From Muribaculaceae bacterium Isolate-002 (NCI) (lineage in GTDB: Bacteria; Bacteroidota; Bacteroidia; Bacteroidales; Muribaculaceae), in contig SCEG01000002.1 in the NCBI GenBank assembly GCA_004102805.1, positions 62,001-126,000 of the forward strand: 64,000 nucleotides of DNA, given 5' to 3'. The notes beneath the pieces are model-generated. The model saw only the letters and a list, made by a program, of their open reading frames with translations, ran no database searches and was not told the DNA's origin. Positions 9,901-18,037 of this stretch are shown piece by piece; position 1 is the first letter of the stretch; every line of letters starts with the position of its first letter. Position numbers and translations under genes: made by a program.

Positions 9901-10672
9901 CCACTGCGGCCGCAACAGCCCACATAAGCCATGTAGCCACCTTGAGCAGCGTGCGGTTGCCGTTGATATGCTGCGACTTGCGGTAATAGATAATGAGACC
10001 CAGCGCCGGAATGGTCAGCAGATTGAGCAGATGCACACCTATCGAAACACCGATTATGAATGTGACAAGTATGAGATAGCGGTCGGCATGAGGCTCATCG
10101 GCACGGTTGTCCCATTTGAGCAACAGCCAGAACACCAGTGCTGTGCAGAATGACGAGAATGCATACACCTCACCCTCGACGGCCGAAAACCAGAATGTGT
10201 CGCTCCACGTATAGAGCAACGCGCCGCATAGTCCCGACCCAATCACAACAAGCAGCTGCGACAGTGTGAGAGCCTCTTTTGAGCGCCCTACCATCAGACG
10301 TCTCACCAGATGCGTTATTGTCCAGAACAGCAACAGGATAGTCCCGGCACTGAGCAGACCCGACATGGCGTTGACGGCAAATGCGTAGTTCGACACATCG
10401 CCCCCCGCGAAATTGATGAAAAATCTTGCGGCGAGAATAAAAATCGGGTTGCCCGGCGGGTGGCCCACCTCAAGTTTGGCACCCTGCGAGATAAACTCGG
10501 GGCAGTCCCAGAAACTTGCCGTAGGCTCGAGTGTCAGCAGATATGTGACTGCGGCAATGATAAAACATAGCCAGCCGGCGGCGTTGTTGATGACATTATA
10601 TTTCCGGTAGCCGTAGAGAGGACGCTCGATTGACGGCGCTCCGTTTCCGGCTGTGGTTGTCGCTATACCCAT
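6938..10672 (-). CDS. DUF2723 family large membrane protein (GT-C-like)
   Basis: 1244 aa. The DUF2723 domain starts near residue 30 ([19 protein letters not shown], then SFWDCPEFI and [10 protein letters not shown]), followed by about a dozen hydrophobic helices to ~residue 430 and another group at ~660-770. The C-terminal ~450 residues are soluble and include [20 protein letters not shown]. The acidic loop after the first helix and the architecture resemble GT-C glycosyltransferases such as protein O-mannosyltransferases; the family is conserved in Bacteroidota, but its reaction is inferred only. A promoter lies upstream, and a deacetylase and queG follow on the same strand. Confidence 0.88.
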   Translation of the reverse strand: [1244 protein letters not shown]

Positions 10673-10758
10673 ATATACAAGTAAATAAGCGGTGATAAAT
10701 TATGAAAGCGGTGTCAGGCGAGCCAATGCCCTGTCACAGGCTGACACTCTGACATCTG

Positions 10759-10789
10759 CAAATTTAGCCATTTTTTTTGACCTCTCAAC
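10759..10789 (-). promoter_or_regulatory. Promoter of the DUF2723 operon
   Basis: On the minus strand TAAATTTG (10766 to 10759) is a perfect -7 element; GTTG (10789 to 10786), 3/4 matching TTTG, lies 19 nt upstream. It reads toward the DUF2723 gene starting at 10672. Confidence 0.6.
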
Positions 10790-10937
10790 TATTTTCCCCG
10801 CCATCTGTCTAAAAAATTATTAATCAAGAACGAGAACAACGGCCTCACGCACTGTTTTCCCGATCGGCAAGAATGCATAAATGCCACGACCCGTAAGGTG
10901 GGGCCGCGGCATTCCGCTATTTGTGTTATGACATTGA

Positions 10938-10978
10938 GAGTGTGTTTGGATTAATTTGATTTAAATTCAAACACTCTC
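10938..10978 (-). terminator. Hairpin after the FG-GAP protein gene
   Basis: An imperfect inverted repeat (arms 10938-10954 and 10961-10978, core GAGTGTGTTTG / CAAACACTC) begins 10 nt after the minus-strand stop at 10989. There is no strong T-run, so termination is plausible but not proven. A 17-nt stretch, 10960-10976, recurs exactly at 24856-24872. Confidence 0.5.
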
Positions 10979-10988
10979 TGAGTCAGTC

Positions 10989-13193
10989 TTATTTGACAAC
11001 TTTCACAGATTTGCCTGCTACGTTGACGATGAGCACACCCTTGGCCTCCACATTGATGGGAGCATTGGTGACACCTGTAGCTATCGTGCGGCCAATCATG
11101 TCGACAATCTTGACATCGGCATTGGTGTCGGCGTTGGCTACGATGGTGTTACCCTCCACCGTAACTTTCACATTTACAGCGGCCATATCCGATACGATAT
11201 TCCCCACGCTGCTGAGCGACTCGCCCCAGATGATGGCTGATGCCTTTTCGTTATTGAGGCTTACAGCCTGCACGCCAATCTTGTATTCACCCACTTCATT
11301 GTAGGGAAGAGTGTATTTGTTGACGAAGGGACGGATGGCGATGTTCTTGTTTTCGGCAACTTTCACGAAACCGGTAACGGGGTCAACGGGCAGATTGGCG
11401 ATAACCTTGCCTGAAGGAGTCAGCACCACTACATTATATGCGCAGTTATATGCGTCTACGTCATCCCATTCGATGGTGATTGTCTTGGCTTCCTCATCAA
11501 GAGAAGTTCTTACATTAGCGGGAGCGTCGGGAACGATGATTTCCACATCGGTAGTGTTGTTCCAGAGCCATTTGCCCCAGCCCCAGTCTCCACCGTTGCC
11601 TGTAAGTTCACGATAATTCTTTCCGTCCATCTCTGCATTGTCATGTATCCAGGTATAACCTGTCTGGAAACGGTCGGCAAGACCATTACCGGTCCAGTCA
11701 CCTATAGCCTCAAAGCCGTCACGAGCATCAAAACCGCGGATAGCGAAATTAGCCGAACGGTCAAAAGTTCCGGCCATGTTTCCGTAGAAGATAGCTTCCT
11801 CCTGCTTGCCGATATAGAGGAGATCAAGGCAATCGTCACCGTCAAAGTCGCGCACGACAATTGACATGCATTCCTCATTAGGCAGACCGTATTGATCCAT
11901 AGAGTCACCGAAATTAAAGATTTCTTCAGGTGCTGTTTCCGGATCATCACCGAGATTGTTGTTGAACAGAAGAGTTTTCCAACCGATACCGTGGTCTCCG
12001 TATCCGGCATTGATAAGGTCAAGATATCCGTCACCGTTAAAGTCAACAAGCTGAGTATTGCCTGAACGGGTAAGATAGAAGCCGCCGGTACGGTCTGTGA
12101 TGTCTACAAATTTGCGGCCGCCGTTTTCATCGGGCTGATTGAGATATACGCGTCCGTTTGATCCTACTTCATAAATTCCGTCGCTCACCTTGTCAGCCCA
12201 GCCATCAAACACAAGATCAAGCCATCCGTCATTGTTTATGTCGGCCATTGTGACATTTCCTGACATGAGAAGGAACCATCCTTCAAGTTCACGCGAAGGA
12301 ATCAATTCCACTTTCTCCTCACCCTCACCCTCGGTCACAGCATTAGTCCAGGTTCCCCCCCGGGTTTCGGCAATATTCATTTGTTCGAAACGTCCGGTAC
12401 CATCGACATTACGCCAAAGCTGTGAGACTCGGTTAGGCTCGCCCGGATCGGCATTGATTACAAGACCGGAGAAAGCCACATCGACATATCCGTCGTGGTC
12501 ATAGTCACCCCATGCAACAGTGTTCATGAACATGCTCTGTCCGTGGTTGTCATCGGCAAGCACAACGGGTAGATTGCAGTCCTCTACGATTTCGAAACGT
12601 CCGTCTCCAAGGTTTTTATAGAGAACAGTGAATGCTTGTCGTGTTTCAATGCCACCGTCATCATTTGTCCAGCTGTATTCAATCTTGTTGGGAATTCTCT
12701 CGCGGTAACCGGCATAGTCGTCGCCGCTTGTCACACCTGAAACGAGGAAGTCGACAAGACCGTCGTTGTTATAATCAAATGTAGCGTAATGGCCGAACTT
12801 AACGGGGGCAATGCCGTGCTTGGGATCGACATATCTGTAATATTCTTTGGGATTTCCTTCGCCGTCAAGGTCGGTCTCATTAAATTCGCCGGTACCTTCC
12901 GAGCCTATGATATCCTCGGTAAAAGTGCCGTCGCCATTATTAATAATCAAATTTGACGACATCTGCCATGGCCAGAGTCCCGGATGATCATAGATAGAAT
13001 TCCATGAGTTGCCGGAATAATAGATGTCAAGGTGACCGTTGTTGGTGAAATCAGCCATTACACCACGGCCGCCCTGAAGTGCGATGGTAAAATTGGGCGA
13101 ATTCTGATTAAGCTCCCACGTAGCTTCTGCACTTGCTCCGAGAGCTGTTGTCGCGGCTGCGACAAGCATTAGATTTTTGGTAAAAATGTTCAT
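10989..13193 (-). CDS. Secreted FG-GAP/VCBS repeat protein with T9SS sorting domain
   Basis: 734 aa with a signal peptide (NIFTKNLMLVAAATTALGASA). At least six FG-GAP-like calcium-binding repeats of the type DFNGDGYLDL, DINNDGWLDLVFDG, DYNNDGLVDFLVSG and DYDHDGYVDVAFSG suggest a beta-propeller. A fibronectin III-like segment follows (PDAPANVRTSLDEEAKTITI, ~residue 560). The last ~70 residues, including ADVKIVDMIGRTIATG and ending GVLIVNVAGKSVKVVK, have the type A CTD pattern used by the type IX secretion system. It is therefore probably exported and anchored or released at the cell surface. No catalytic motif is visible and the ligand is unknown. It has its own hairpin terminator. Confidence 0.85.
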   Translation of the reverse strand: MNIFTKNLMLVAAATTALGASAEATWELNQNSPNFTIALQGGRGVMADFTNNGHLDIYYSGNSWNSIYDHPGLWPWQMSSNLIINNGDGTFTEDIIGSEGTGEFNETDLDGEGNPKEYYRYVDPKHGIAPVKFGHYATFDYNNDGLVDFLVSGVTSGDDYAGYRERIPNKIEYSWTNDDGGIETRQAFTVLYKNLGDGRFEIVEDCNLPVVLADDNHGQSMFMNTVAWGDYDHDGYVDVAFSGLVINADPGEPNRVSQLWRNVDGTGRFEQMNIAETRGGTWTNAVTEGEGEEKVELIPSRELEGWFLLMSGNVTMADINNDGWLDLVFDGWADKVSDGIYEVGSNGRVYLNQPDENGGRKFVDITDRTGGFYLTRSGNTQLVDFNGDGYLDLINAGYGDHGIGWKTLLFNNNLGDDPETAPEEIFNFGDSMDQYGLPNEECMSIVVRDFDGDDCLDLLYIGKQEEAIFYGNMAGTFDRSANFAIRGFDARDGFEAIGDWTGNGLADRFQTGYTWIHDNAEMDGKNYRELTGNGGDWGWGKWLWNNTTDVEIIVPDAPANVRTSLDEEAKTITIEWDDVDAYNCAYNVVVLTPSGKVIANLPVDPVTGFVKVAENKNIAIRPFVNKYTLPYNEVGEYKIGVQAVSLNNEKASAIIWGESLSSVGNIVSDMAAVNVKVTVEGNTIVANADTNADVKIVDMIGRTIATGVTNAPINVEAKGVLIVNVAGKSVKVVK

Positions 13194-13358
13194 GTTATAA
13201 TGATTAGGTTAGACATTCTGTCGCAAAAGTCGCAATAATGGCAAATATTGCATAATACTTTTACGCCAGTTTTTGAAAAAATTGCTTCAACTGTCTGTAT
13301 TATTCAAAACGAAACGGATTTGCCGCATTTACGGCCTTACGTGCCAATCAGGCCTCTT

Positions 13359-14216
13359 TCAGAACGTCAGATTTAGAGAGAAGCCGTAGCCCACACCTCC
13401 GCCTCTCAGCGGCGTGATCTGCGGCGTGAAGTTGACCGGCGACTCCGGGTGATGGCGGCTGCTCCAGCCGTGGGCATTGTTGCCGCGGAAATAGCCCAGA
13501 CACTCGTTGACCGGATCAAGAAGAAACGCCACCGGATAACCGAGCCACTTCGTGCCCAGCAGTTCATAGTCGTGCTGCACGATATAGCGCTTGGCAAGAT
13601 AGAATGCCTCGCCCAGCACAAGGCCGCCCATCGGCGTTATTATCAGGTCCTGTATCGACGGATATTCCATAAACGCCTCAACGCCAAATTCCCAGAACAC
13701 CGTAGACACCAGAAACGAATACAGCCACGACTGCCACACATTGAAACCCTGCGAGCGGGCGCTCATATAATATGCGGCTCCGGCGTAGGGGTGGAGCACA
13801 TAATTGAATATCGCGTTGTCATGGTCAATGACCGGACCGTGCATCACATGGTCGAAATAGCGCTGAAACATCGGCACGGTGCGCGTCTCCTTCTTGTTCC
13901 ACGCCGTGGCGTCTTCGGGCAGCACGGAGAGAATAGCCAGAGTGGCGACACCGCCCACCATAAGCACCGCCGTGTTGCCACCCAGACGCTTGAAATTCGG
14001 ATAGCTCGCATTGATGGAATAAGGCATATCGTAGATGCTCACAGGCGAGTCATCGGTTTCGACAGCCGCAAGCATACGCGCGCTCTCGGCCTCGACGTCG
14101 ACACGCGCCTGCTCGCGCGGCAGCAACAGCCGCTCATAACGCGGAGCAACTGCGCCTTCGGCCGTCATCACTGCGACAACGAGCATCGACAGTATGTTGA
14201 TCACCCTTCCTCTCAT
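13359..14216 (-). CDS. DUF3943 domain-containing protein
   Basis: 285 aa. The N-terminus MRGRVINILSMLVVAVMTAEGAVA is a probable signal peptide. The body matches the DUF3943 pattern: FDHVMHGPVIDHDNAIFNYV, LHPYAGAAYYMSARSQGF, EFGVEAFMEYPSIQDLIITP, and GEAFYLAKRYI. Several hydrophobic stretches suggest an envelope or membrane protein. It ends with an aromatic FSLNLTF, reminiscent of outer-membrane proteins ending in Phe, but this is only suggestive. The gene is flanked by ~165 and ~195 bp gaps and looks monocistronic. The function of the family is unknown. Confidence 0.75.
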   Translation of the reverse strand: MRGRVINILSMLVVAVMTAEGAVAPRYERLLLPREQARVDVEAESARMLAAVETDDSPVSIYDMPYSINASYPNFKRLGGNTAVLMVGGVATLAILSVLPEDATAWNKKETRTVPMFQRYFDHVMHGPVIDHDNAIFNYVLHPYAGAAYYMSARSQGFNVWQSWLYSFLVSTVFWEFGVEAFMEYPSIQDLIITPMGGLVLGEAFYLAKRYIVQHDYELLGTKWLGYPVAFLLDPVNECLGYFRGNNAHGWSSRHHPESPVNFTPQITPLRGGGVGYGFSLNLTF

Positions 14217-14411
14217 AAATTATATAATGTAGCTGACGGTTGAAACGTTGTTTTCATTGAAAACAACGCTGCCGCTCCTCCGGTTTTGTAAATTTTACCA
14301 CAATTTTGGCCTGCAGAATATCAAAACAATGGAGAATGGTTAATATAAAATAATTTTTAACAGTTACTTATTATAAATTATAGTAAATTTGCGGGTATAA
14401 CCAACACGACG

Positions 14412-15992
14412 ATGACTTACGAATATGACTATCTGGTAATCGGCGGCGGCATCGCCGGCATGAGTTTCGCACTCAAGGCAGCCCAGACCGCACGCGTGGC
14501 CCTCATCTGCAAGACCACTCTCGACGAAGCAAACACCGCACTCGCACAAGGCGGAGTGGCATCTGTCACAAACCTCGCTGTCGACAATTTCGAAAAGCAT
14601 TTCAACGACACAATGATAGCGGGCGACTATCTGAGCGACCCCGAGGCCGTGAGAAAAGTAGTGGAGGAAGCACCCGGACAGATACGCGAACTCATCGGAT
14701 GGGGCGTCGACTTCGACCGCCGCGACGACGGCGAGTTTGACCTTCACCGCGAGGGCGGACACAGCGAATTCCGCATTCTCCACCATGCCGACAACACCGG
14801 CTACGAGATACAGCAGAGCCTCATAAAACGCCTGCGCGAACACCCCAACATCGACATCTTTGAGCATCATTTCGCAATCGAGATAATCACCCAGCACCAC
14901 CTGGGACGCATCGTCACACGACGCACACCCGACATCACCTGCTACGGCGCCTACGTGCTCAACCAGGAGACATCGACCGTCGACACCTTCCTCGCCAAAG
15001 TCACTCTGATGGCTACAGGCGGCGTGGGCGCCGTCTACCAGACCACCACCAACCCGCTCGTTGCCACCGGCGACGGCATCGCTATGGTCTACCGCGCCAA
15101 AGGCACCGTGAAAGACATGGAGTTCATCCAGTTTCACCCCACCGCACTCTACCATCCCGGCGACCGTCCGTCATTTCTCATCACCGAAGCCATGCGCGGC
15201 TACGGAGCTGTGCTCCGCAACCTCAAAGGTGAGGAATTCATGCATAAATACGACCCGCGGCTGTCGCTCGCTCCGCGCGACATCGTGGCTCGCGCCATCG
15301 ACTCGGAGATGAAACAGAGCGGCGCCGACCACGTATATCTCGACGTCACCCACAAAGACCCCGAAGAAACACGCCGCCACTTCCCCAACATCTACCGCAA
15401 ATGCCTCTCGCTCGGCATCGACATAACCAAAGACTATATACCCGTGGCTCCCGCCGCCCACTATCTCTGCGGAGGCATAAAGGTCGACAGCAACGGAGAG
15501 TCATCAATAAAACGCCTCTACGCCGTGGGTGAATGCTCATGCACCGGCCTGCACGGAGGCAACCGCCTGGCCTCAAACTCCCTGATAGAGGCAGTGGTCT
15601 ACGCCGACGCCGCCGCACGCCACGCCGCGCAGATGATAGGCCACTACACATTCCGCACCGACGTGCCCGCATGGAACGACGAAGGCACTCGCCACCCCGA
15701 AGAGATGGTGCTCATCACCCAGAGCATCAAGGAGGTAAACCAAATCATGGGCACATACGTTGGTATTGTACGCTCCAACCTGCGCCTCGACCGCGCGTGG
15801 AACCGTCTCGACATTCTCTACGAAGAGACCGAAAAACTGTTTAAATGCTCTAAGGCATCGCGAGAGATATGCGAACTGCGCAACATCATCAACGTAGGCT
15901 ATCTGATAATGCGTCAGGCCAAGGAGCGCAAAGAGTCACGCGGACTCCACTACACCCTCGACTATCCTCCTGTGCCCCACAACCCGCAATAA
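14412..15992 (+). CDS. nadB: L-aspartate oxidase
   Basis: 526 aa FAD enzyme that oxidises L-aspartate to iminoaspartate, the first step of de novo NAD synthesis; its partner nadA is at 62489. The FAD-binding motif LVIGGGIAGMSFALKAA is near residues 8-24. Family features include ALAQGGVAS, EGGHSEFRILHHAD, MEFIQFHPTALY, and the C-terminal HGGNRLASNSLIEAVVYA. The length is normal. A -7-like TAAATTTG (14384-14391) lies 21 nt before the ATG with no clear -33 match. The DUF4294 gene follows after 31 nt. Confidence 0.95.
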   Translation: MTYEYDYLVIGGGIAGMSFALKAAQTARVALICKTTLDEANTALAQGGVASVTNLAVDNFEKHFNDTMIAGDYLSDPEAVRKVVEEAPGQIRELIGWGVDFDRRDDGEFDLHREGGHSEFRILHHADNTGYEIQQSLIKRLREHPNIDIFEHHFAIEIITQHHLGRIVTRRTPDITCYGAYVLNQETSTVDTFLAKVTLMATGGVGAVYQTTTNPLVATGDGIAMVYRAKGTVKDMEFIQFHPTALYHPGDRPSFLITEAMRGYGAVLRNLKGEEFMHKYDPRLSLAPRDIVARAIDSEMKQSGADHVYLDVTHKDPEETRRHFPNIYRKCLSLGIDITKDYIPVAPAAHYLCGGIKVDSNGESSIKRLYAVGECSCTGLHGGNRLASNSLIEAVVYADAAARHAAQMIGHYTFRTDVPAWNDEGTRHPEEMVLITQSIKEVNQIMGTYVGIVRSNLRLDRAWNRLDILYEETEKLFKCSKASREICELRNIINVGYLIMRQAKERKESRGLHYTLDYPPVPHNPQ

Positions 15993-16023
15993 AATTTGCC
16001 CCGGGGGGCCACGCATTCTTGAC

Positions 16024-16674
16024 ATGACACCCTATCTGAAAATCGCCGCAGCCCTGATTGCAGGCATAATGACAGCAATCACAGGCCACAGCGCCACCCC
16101 GGAGGCCGACGACGACCCCGACGAAGCGGCGCTGAAGCGCGTGCGGCAGAAAGTGTTCAGAGGCAAATATCACACCGTGATCGACGGCGACACGGTGATG
16201 ATGCTCGTTTTCAACGACATCGACGTGTTTCCTCCTCTCCGGTTCAAAAACAAAAAAGAAGAGGAATTTTACTGGCACACGGTCCGCGATGTGCGCAAAG
16301 CTCTCCCCTACGCAAAACTCATAGCCGAGACCCTCATCGAGACCTACGAATACCTTCTGACGTTCGACACCGAGCAGGAGCGCAAAGCCTATCTCAAAGA
16401 GATGGAAAATGAAGTGTTCGACCAATACAAGCCCCAGCTCAGGCGCTTCACCAAAGGACAGGCAAAAATACTCGTCAAACTCATAGGGCGCGAGACCAAC
16501 CAAAGCGGCTACGACATACTCAAAGCTTTTCTTGGCTCAACAAGAGCCGTATTCTACCACGGCTTCGGCAAACTGTTCGGTGTCAATATCAACAGCAAAT
16601 ACCAACCCGAAAAAAACAAAGATGACGCCACCCTCAACCGCATAGCCACCCTGATCGAGCAAGGCCGCCTCTGA
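16024..16674 (+). CDS. DUF4294 domain-containing protein
   Basis: 216 aa with an N-terminal signal-like segment (LKIAAALIAGIMTAITGHSA). The DUF4294 core carries VIDGDTVMMLVFNDIDVFPP, YWHTVRDVRKALPYAKL and FTKGQAKILVKLIGRETNQSGYD, followed by FYHGFGKLFGVNINSKYQP. The family is restricted mainly to Bacteroidota and has no assigned function; export to the envelope is inferred. It starts 31 nt after nadB and may share its transcript. Confidence 0.8.
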   Translation: MTPYLKIAAALIAGIMTAITGHSATPEADDDPDEAALKRVRQKVFRGKYHTVIDGDTVMMLVFNDIDVFPPLRFKNKKEEEFYWHTVRDVRKALPYAKLIAETLIETYEYLLTFDTEQERKAYLKEMENEVFDQYKPQLRRFTKGQAKILVKLIGRETNQSGYDILKAFLGSTRAVFYHGFGKLFGVNINSKYQPEKNKDDATLNRIATLIEQGRL

Positions 16675-17070
16675 ACAGCCACCACGCGGAGAGGGTGTCG
16701 CATAACACTGAAAAATCCCTACATTTTGAGGATGCTGCAATACCCTCGTGTTCGTGATTAACCGGGGTTCGCAGAACGCGGAGCTGGCGCAGCCCCCGGA
16801 ATAACAAGCCGTCACTCTCGCAAAGCCCGGGAAGGGCGGACTGTGGTATGCTCCACACCATCCCGCCATACTCCCCGGTGACACTACGGGGGCGAGACGC
16901 CCCCGCCCCGGCTACCGCCCGCAGCGACATCACCACACCCACAACAAAAAAATCACGCCCGCGCATGAACTTTTACAACTCTGCAATGTTGATAATTATG
17001 ATGCCTCACATCAGGCATGGCAAAAAAACGTTTCAATATCGACAACAATCAATTCTAAATATATCAGACA
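16675..17070. other. Intergenic region with a structured element
   Basis: 396 bp without a gene. The first ~230 bp hold four consecutive hairpins (separate entry). The remainder is AT-rich upstream sequence of the lipoprotein gene with no full consensus promoter. Short frames on either strand here are repeat-derived and rejected as genes. Confidence 0.5.
16691..16904. repeat. Four-hairpin structured intergenic element
   Basis: Four inverted repeats follow one another: 16691-16702/16736-16747 (GAGGGTGTCGCA with TGCAATACCCTC, one mismatch and one wobble), 16762-16767/16794-16799 (CCGGGG/CCCCGG), 16842-16846/16853-16857 (TGTGG/CCACA) and 16888-16894/16898-16904 (GGGGGCG/CGCCCCC, 3-nt loop). It is GC-rich compared with ordinary spacers here. 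A dispersed palindromic repeat or a structured RNA would both fit; no second copy is in this window. Confidence 0.5.
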
Positions 17071-17559
17071 ATGAAAAAATTACTTATCTGCGCAGCCGCA
17101 CTTTGCGCTGTTGCAATCGTAGGTTGCTCAAAGAGCAACAAAGCCGAGAATGACAACGCAGCCAACGAACTCCCTGACAACGGAGGCACCGTGCTCCCCG
17201 CCGGATTCGTAGTCGAAGGCGAGCAGCTCCTCGACTCAGCAGGAAATGTGATAGCCACCGTGGTCGACGGGGCATACGTCGATGCAAAAGGCAATATCAT
17301 CGGCACCGTAGAGGCCGTGCAGGATAAATACAATGAAATTCAAGAAAACGTTAAAAATAAATCGGCCGAAGTGGTCGACAGCGTCAAAAATGTCGCAGCC
17401 AACGTGAAAGACGGCGTTGAAAACAAAGCCAAAGAAGTGGTTGGCAACGTCAAGGATGCCGGAGCAAAAGCCGTTGACGACGTCAAGAAAGGCGTGGCAG
17501 ACAAACTTGACGAAGGCGCTGCCGCACTCAAAAATCAGGCCGAAAAACTCAACAAATAA
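17071..17559 (+). CDS. Small lipoprotein with amphipathic helical repeats
   Basis: 162 aa. A lipoprotein signal ends in the lipobox AIVGC with Cys19. Next comes a short beta-like region (EGEQLLDSAGNVIATVVDG, AYVDAKGNIIGTVEAVQ). From ~residue 90 on, the sequence is built of degenerate 11-residue-like repeats rich in Lys, Val, Ala, and Asp/Glu (VVDSVKNVAANVKDGVENKA, EVVGNVKDAGAKAVDDVKKG), similar in character to apolipoprotein- or LEA-like amphipathic helices. It is likely anchored to an envelope membrane and extends a helical rod. No enzymatic motif. It is closed by a strong terminator. Confidence 0.8.
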   Translation: MKKLLICAAALCAVAIVGCSKSNKAENDNAANELPDNGGTVLPAGFVVEGEQLLDSAGNVIATVVDGAYVDAKGNIIGTVEAVQDKYNEIQENVKNKSAEVVDSVKNVAANVKDGVENKAKEVVGNVKDAGAKAVDDVKKGVADKLDEGAAALKNQAEKLNK

Positions 17560-17584
17560 ATTTACAACCACCCTACTGATATCC

Positions 17585-17622
17585 GCCGGGCGCACCTCAG
17601 CAAAGAGGTGCGCCCGGCTTTT
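17585..17622 (+). terminator. Rho-independent terminator of the lipoprotein gene
   Basis: A perfect 14-bp stem (17585-17598 with 17605-17618), loop AGCAAA, is followed by TTTT and starts 25 nt after the stop codon. Confidence 0.9.
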
Positions 17623-17698
17623 CACAAACGCACACTTCCCCGCAAAACACCATATAAGAATACCACGAACACGGTATTTTTATTTACTTTTGCTAAAT

Positions 17699-17823
17699 TT
17701 TCATTATTTTATTTGCAAAAGCCAAAAATCATCGTTTGCTGACACTCCCCCCGACTACAAATAGTCATAACGAATCTATAACAGCGATGCGGCTCCAAAT
17801 CGGAAGCCGCATCGCTATTTTTT
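17699..17823 (+). ncRNA. Candidate small RNA ending in a strong terminator
   Basis: No reading frame of note lies here, yet a plus-strand terminator (17783-17823) follows an earlier complete terminator at 17585-17622, so something should be transcribed between them. A -7 match TACTTTTG (17685-17692) would place the 5' end near 17699. The predicted ~125-nt RNA has a small hairpin GACTA-CAAA-TAGTC (17753-17766) and then the terminator stem. No -33 match is visible, and I do not recognise a known RNA family. Confidence 0.35.
17783..17823 (+). terminator. Rho-independent terminator in a gene-free stretch
   Basis: A perfect 12-bp stem (AGCGATGCGGCT at 17783-17794 with 17805-17816) is followed by A and six T residues (17818-17823) on the plus strand. 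The opposite strand lacks a T-run, so it is oriented away from ruvB. Confidence 0.8.
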
Positions 17824-18037
17824 GCTTTCTCTTATACGAAAAGTGCGTCCCTACTTTTCAGAGGCAATTCTCTGAGTTTTGCAACACCCTCTCGGCAATA
17901 TTAACTGAGAGTATAATATGCACCTCAATTCAGGCTCGTGCGTCCATACATTCAGGCGACATTTTTCCAAATTCCGTATCCCCCCGTTGAGAGTCGGCGA
18001 CGACCGCGACACCTCATTTTTTTCACGTTGAGTCATG

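Larger units (their letters stand above)
10673..10988. other. Intergenic region: promoter plus two hairpins
   Basis: 316 bp without a gene. It holds the minus-strand promoter of the DUF2723 gene (10759-10789), a GC-rich hairpin (10880-10913, arms AATGCC/GGCATT) and an AT-rich hairpin (10938-10978) beside the stop of the FG-GAP gene. Nothing else was recognised. Confidence 0.6.
17623..18037. other. Intergenic region with a possible small-RNA unit
   Basis: 415 bp between the lipoprotein terminator and the convergent ruvB stop. It contains a small hairpin with a T-run (17659-17678), a -7-like element (17685-17692) and a second strong plus-strand terminator (17783-17823), described separately. 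The stretch 17830-18037 shows nothing recognisable. Confidence 0.5.

Noticed and set aside
14364-15155. Minus-strand frame of 263 codons opposite nadB
   Set aside because: It is the mirror of nadB codons and its Val/Asp/Cys-rich translation has no family features.
16634-16966. Minus-strand frame of 110 codons over the four-hairpin element
   Set aside because: It crosses the palindromes and antisense DUF4294 sequence, is rich in Arg/Gly/Leu/Ser and has no recognisable motif; it is a by-product of repeat DNA.
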